Part shown: positions 60,659 through 64,000 of the stretch, piece by piece
How positions within the stretch are numbered: the stretch's first letter is position 1
Layout: the number at the start of each line of letters is the position of its first letter
Assembly: GCF_001182785.1 (NCBI RefSeq)
Contig: NZ_CP012099.1
Coordinates: 4,834,501-4,898,500 of the forward strand
Direction of reading: 5' to 3'
Source: Bacillus thuringiensis
GTDB lineage: Bacteria; Bacillota; Bacilli; Bacillales; Bacillaceae_G
Length of the DNA: 64,000 bases
The notes under the pieces: model-generated
Database searches by the model: none
Seen by the model: the letters and a program-made list of their open reading frames with translations, nothing else
Told to the model about the DNA's origin: nothing
Made by a program: the position numbers and the translations under genes

Positions 60659-62869
60659 TTGGCAAAATATCTTTATAAGTTAGGACATTGGGCAGTAAAT
60701 CATAGGAAAAAGGTTATATTTAGTGCACTCGCAATTCTTATTGCATTTGTACTTATTGGAGTCAACATGGGTTCCTCTTTCAATGATGAAATGAGCATTC
60801 CGAATACACCGGCAGATAAAGCAGGAAAAGTAATTAAAAAAGAGTTTAAAGCGATGCAACCAGCAGGTGCACAAGTAAAAGTAGTATTTCAAGCACCAAA
60901 AAACGGAACCTTGGAGTCAGCGGAAGTACAACAGAAAATTGCAGAAGTTCTAAGTGAGATAAAAAAAGATTCAGCTGTTGATTCTGTGGCAGCACCGATG
61001 CAACTGCAGAACCTTAGTGAAAATAAGAAAATCGGATATGCAGTTGTTACGTACAAAGTGGAAGCGGAAAAGGTCACAGAAGCTTCTAAGGATAAGATTT
61101 TAGATAGTATTGAAACAACAAGGGATGCCGGCATTCAAACGGAGCTATCAGGAGGCGATATTAAGTTTTCCGACTCAGAGACTTCAGGTATGACTGAAAT
61201 TGTTGGAGTACTTGTTGCCTTCGTAGTCCTGACATTTACTTTTGTGTCTCTTCTAGCAGCTGGACTTCCGATTCTCACTGCGATAATCGGATTAGCGATT
61301 GGAATGCTAGGAATCATGATTGGAACCAATTATGTGGAAATCCAATCTGTTTCCTTAACATTAGCTGCCATGCTGGGACTCGCAGTAGGCATTGACTATG
61401 CGCTTTTCATTATCAATCGCTTTAGACAGCAGCTCGCACAAGGAGATTCTGTTCCAGAATCTATTGCCATTGCAACGGGAACAGCGGGAAGTGCCGTAAT
61501 CTTTGCAGGATTGACTGTTATTATTGGTCTTTTGGGACTGTCTGTTACAAAGATTCCATTCCTAATAGCGATGGGCGTATCCGCTGCTTTCACTGTATTC
61601 ATAGCTGTGGTGGTTTCCGTCGTCATATTACCGGCCATATTAGGAATTATCGGCCATAAGATTGCCCCAACTAAACAAAATCGATTCTTGGAAAAGATGA
61701 CTGGGGCAGGTAAGAAACGCACTGGTTCAAATAAATGGGGGGAATTTGTCGTAAGACGTCCTCTGGTTGTTTCGATTTTCGCAATCGGACTACTTGCAGT
61801 GATTACGATTCCATTTTTCCATATGAACCTTGGGCTGCTTTCTGATGGAACATCAAAGTCCACAGAAACGACAGAACGAAGAGCATATGATTTATTGACC
61901 GAAGCATATGGAGAAGGAATTCATGCCTCTTTAGCGGTAGTGGCAAAAGCTGAGGAAGCAACAGCTGAAACGCAAAATACTATGAACACCGTTGCAAAAG
62001 AATTGGGTAACTTATCTGACGTGAAAAGTGTGACACCAGCTATCCCTGGTCCTTCTGGAAAGATTTATATGATTTCCATCACACCAAAAACAGGACCTGA
62101 CGATACAAAGACGAAGGATTTGGTAAATACGATTCGGGACAGATCAAACCAGACCGAGAAAAAAAATGGAATTGAACTAATGGTAACGGGCACAGCAGCG
62201 ATGAATATTGATATTGTGCAAAAGCTGAGTGATGCCTTGCCAGTTTTCGCTGCTCTTATTGTGGGACTCGCATATGTACTCTTAGTTCTAGTGTTTAGAT
62301 CTCTACTCATTCCATTAAAAGCAGTATTAGGGTTTCTACTGTCTCTTGGTGCTACGTTGGGAGCCGTGGTATTTTTCGTGCAGGATGGGCATTTCCAAAA
62401 TTTATTTGGTTTCCCAGCTGCCAGTCCAATCTTAGCTTTCTTGCCTGTTATTCTGATTGGCATCCTGTTCGGACTTGCCATGGACTATGAGGTGTTTCTA
62501 GTAAGCAAGATGCGGGAAGTATATACACATACAGGCGACCCGAAGAGAGCTATTTTAGAAGGAATGCGAGAGAGCGGTAAAGTCGTAGTCTCAGCAGGAT
62601 TAATTATGATGTCTGTATTTATTGGATTCATGTTGGCACCTGATAGCATCATTAAATCCATAGGCATGGCTCTTACATTCGGTGTTTTCTTCGACGCATT
62701 CATCGTGAGAATGACAATCGTACCTGCGGTCATGGCTCTCATGGGTAAGTCGGCCTGGTACTTGCCAAAATGGCTGGATAAAATTTTACCTAACATTGAT
62801 GTTGAAGGCGAAAGCATTATACATCACATGGAAAACAAAAGTGAAAAGATATATAAACAGAACAGTTAA
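60659..62869 (+). CDS. MMPL/RND-type membrane transporter
   Basis: A 736-residue export protein of the MMPL family (RND superfamily, YdfJ-like). Two halves each have one N-terminal helix, an extracellular domain and a five-helix bundle (for example SVSLTLAAMLGLAVGIDYALFIINRFRQQ and ILIGILFGLAMDYEVFLVSKMREVYTHTG). The Asp/Tyr pairs GIDYALF and AMDYEVF are the proton-relay motifs. It likely exports lipids or toxic amphiphiles. The start is TTG after TAGGGTGAGATTTAA. It is controlled by the divergent TetR protein. Confidence 0.9.
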   Translation: MAKYLYKLGHWAVNHRKKVIFSALAILIAFVLIGVNMGSSFNDEMSIPNTPADKAGKVIKKEFKAMQPAGAQVKVVFQAPKNGTLESAEVQQKIAEVLSEIKKDSAVDSVAAPMQLQNLSENKKIGYAVVTYKVEAEKVTEASKDKILDSIETTRDAGIQTELSGGDIKFSDSETSGMTEIVGVLVAFVVLTFTFVSLLAAGLPILTAIIGLAIGMLGIMIGTNYVEIQSVSLTLAAMLGLAVGIDYALFIINRFRQQLAQGDSVPESIAIATGTAGSAVIFAGLTVIIGLLGLSVTKIPFLIAMGVSAAFTVFIAVVVSVVILPAILGIIGHKIAPTKQNRFLEKMTGAGKKRTGSNKWGEFVVRRPLVVSIFAIGLLAVITIPFFHMNLGLLSDGTSKSTETTERRAYDLLTEAYGEGIHASLAVVAKAEEATAETQNTMNTVAKELGNLSDVKSVTPAIPGPSGKIYMISITPKTGPDDTKTKDLVNTIRDRSNQTEKKNGIELMVTGTAAMNIDIVQKLSDALPVFAALIVGLAYVLLVLVFRSLLIPLKAVLGFLLSLGATLGAVVFFVQDGHFQNLFGFPAASPILAFLPVILIGILFGLAMDYEVFLVSKMREVYTHTGDPKRAILEGMRESGKVVVSAGLIMMSVFIGFMLAPDSIIKSIGMALTFGVFFDAFIVRMTIVPAVMALMGKSAWYLPKWLDKILPNIDVEGESIIHHMENKSEKIYKQNS

Positions 62870-63026
62870 AGTTAATTCATAGTTATATTCATAAAAAAAA
62901 TCGCTTTCTTATAAAAGAGAAGTGGTTTTTAGAGAAAGTATAGATTTCCTTCGCTGCTTATACAAATATAGGTAAAAACAATTTAAGAAGGTTTGTTTGC
63001 ATCATTGTAAAATATAAACATAAATG

Positions 63027-63068
63027 AAACACGCATTTTGAAAAAACTTAATCAAAATGCGTGTTTTT
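63027..63068. terminator. Hairpin between MMPL and tmRNA genes
   Basis: AAACACGCATTTTGA pairs with TCAAAATGCGTGTTT over ten bases, with T5 at the right end. Confidence 0.7.
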
Positions 63069-63219
63069 AGTATAAATCTAGTAATTTTATCAATGGGTAC
63101 AAATTGCCCTTTTAAATTGTAGAAATTCAATGAATATCATATACACGTAAGGTGGTCACTTCCCTGTCAAGTAGACAATAATAAAGATACGGTTTAAAAT
63201 CTTTTATTTTTGTATGCAT

Positions 63220-63285
63220 AAGTTTGCCACAAACAAAAAGAACCATAACCTCGCCGACCTGGCAAAGTTATGGTTCATATCATAC
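63220..63285. repeat. Copy C of the CCACAAA repeat with hairpin
   Basis: AAGTTTGCCACAAACAAAAA is followed by GAACCATAAC (63240-63249) pairing with GTTATGGTTC (63267-63276), with GCC/GGC inside. It lies just past the 3' end of the tmRNA and may serve as its terminator. 62870-63219 otherwise holds no gene. Confidence 0.55.
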
Positions 63286-63312
63286 AAAATAAAAAAACCA
63301 CCAAATATGTAT

Positions 63313-63667
63313 TGGTGGAGACGGTGGGAGTCGAACCCACGTCCAAAAATATCGGCACTTAAGCTTCTACGAGTGTAGTCGATATATTAGCATTTCGCGA
63401 ACTCTTCGGCCTATCGACAGGCTTCCAAGTTGCTAGTCTGATTGTTCTCTTCCTTCGCCCTCAGACGGCGAACTCCGGCGTAGTCCACTTAGTTTGAGTC
63501 CCTTACCCTACCACATGGACGATGGAGGGAGGAACCTTTAGTGCAATTAAGCAGCTAAAGAAAGATTGTTTTGTTTGCCAATTATAGGCTTTGACGTTTT
63601 AACGAGGCCGATCCCCTCGACTCGCAACCTAAGCTCGAACTATCCCTGTCGAATCCGTAACGTCCCC
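63313..63667 (-). ncRNA. ssrA: Transfer-messenger RNA (tmRNA)
   Basis: The 5' end GGGGACGTTACGGATTCGAC and the 3' end GGTTCGACTCCCACCGTCTC then CACCA form the tRNA-like domain. The tag frame at 63579-63547 reads GKQNNLSLAA-stop, the Bacillus-type proteolysis tag. Several pseudoknot stems lie between. It rescues stalled ribosomes with SmpB, encoded directly upstream. Length of about 355 bases is normal. Confidence 0.97.
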
Positions 63668-63793
63668 ATGATAAAAATGGAGCATACGAAGAAAATATCG
63701 TGATAGCTACTAAGAGCTGTTTTTCAATGTGCAACAACCTTACATAAGTTATTATATCATACGCGCGCCGTTTTACAAATGTAAATATCTGTA

Positions 63794-64000
63794 TTACATC
63801 TTTTGGCGATCACGGAACACGCGTGCAATTTCACGTTTCGCTTCTTTCTCTTTTAAATCGTGACGTTTATCATATTGTTTCTTACCTTTTGCTAAACCAA
63901 GTGCCATTTTTGCAAATCCATTTTTCAAATAGATTCTAAGTGGAACTAATGCGTAACCTGTTTCTTTTGCAGCGCCCGCTAGCTTATCAATTTCTTTTTT
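63794..64000 (-). CDS. smpB: SsrA-binding protein SmpB (C-terminal part, cut by window)
   Basis: The last 68 residues of Smp[41 protein letters not shown]... and the basic C-terminal tail [13 protein letters not shown] that enters the mRNA channel of stalled ribosomes. SmpB binds tmRNA and delivers it to the A site. The upstream part of the gene is outside the window. It precedes ssrA on the same strand by about 125 bases, the usual Bacillus order. Confidence 0.96.
   Translation of the reverse strand, partial: KKEIDKLAGAAKETGYALVPLRIYLKNGFAKMALGLAKGKKQYDKRHDLKEKEAKREIARVFRDRQKM

Noticed and set aside
61396..61863. Long minus-strand open frames inside the MMPL gene (also 62065-62481, 62485-62817)
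   Set aside because: They mirror the codon pattern of the strongly supported transporter on the other strand and have no family features or ribosome binding sites.

Overview
The window is chromosomal DNA of a member of the Bacillus cereus group. The signs are a low G+C content with strong Gram-positive ribosome binding sites, a cereolysin O/anthrolysin O-type cytolysin gene behind a perfect PlcR box, a FatBCDE-type petrobactin uptake operon, a tmRNA whose tag reads GKQNNLSLAA next to smpB, and several dispersed repeat families of the kind found between genes in this group. I could run no searches. Family names come from motifs and remembered homologues, and operator or RNA calls come from reading base pairing by eye.

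Layout. 0-7 kb: an Fe-S assembly factor (SufT/YitW type), a thermolysin-family protease, a MarR/pirin pair with two palindromic operators, a DedA protein and a KhtTU-type K+/H+ antiporter with a new small membrane ORF upstream. 6.8-13 kb: an alanine symporter, the iron-storage proteins Dps and ferritin, two tandem structured repeats after dps, an array of ATATC motifs, DinB, LOG and MazG-like proteins. 12.8-20.4 kb: a transporter cluster with a DUF418 protein, two near-identical nucleoside transporters sharing a 12-bp upstream motif, and two more alanine/glycine symporters. 20.7-30.8 kb: a YwnB-like reductase, a 1678-residue secreted M60 (enhancin-like) protease with six C-terminal repeat units, a thioester-domain surface protein without a cell-wall anchor, and an MFS/aldo-keto reductase operon divergent from an HxlR regulator. 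31-36 kb: DUF1641-NADH dehydrogenase, tyrS with a tyrosine T-box, murB and a SET protein.

36-44.2 kb: a chemoreceptor with an exonuclease/phosphatase protein, a fluoride riboswitch ahead of two overlapping crcB genes, a DUF3955 gene under a 41-bp palindrome, and an ABC-F plus MefA-like MFS resistance operon preceded by a 31-codon leader peptide, several hairpins and an attenuator. 44.2-51.7 kb: speG, psiE, a NERD protein next to a second ATATC array, a second HxlR regulator with a divergent nitroreductase, and small membrane or lipoproteins. 52-58 kb: cereolysin O, preceded on the same PlcR-type transcript by a 26-residue amphipathic peptide, then the petrobactin operon with a Fur-like box. 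58-64 kb: an atypical response regulator, a solitary Tn3-type transposon end, a TetR/MMPL pair, tmRNA and the 3' part of smpB.

The most interesting unannotated items are the PlcR-box peptide ahead of cereolysin O, the translated attenuator of the ABC-F/MFS operon, the covarying RNA-like repeats downstream of dps, and the 20-21-nt periodic ATATC arrays at two distant loci.
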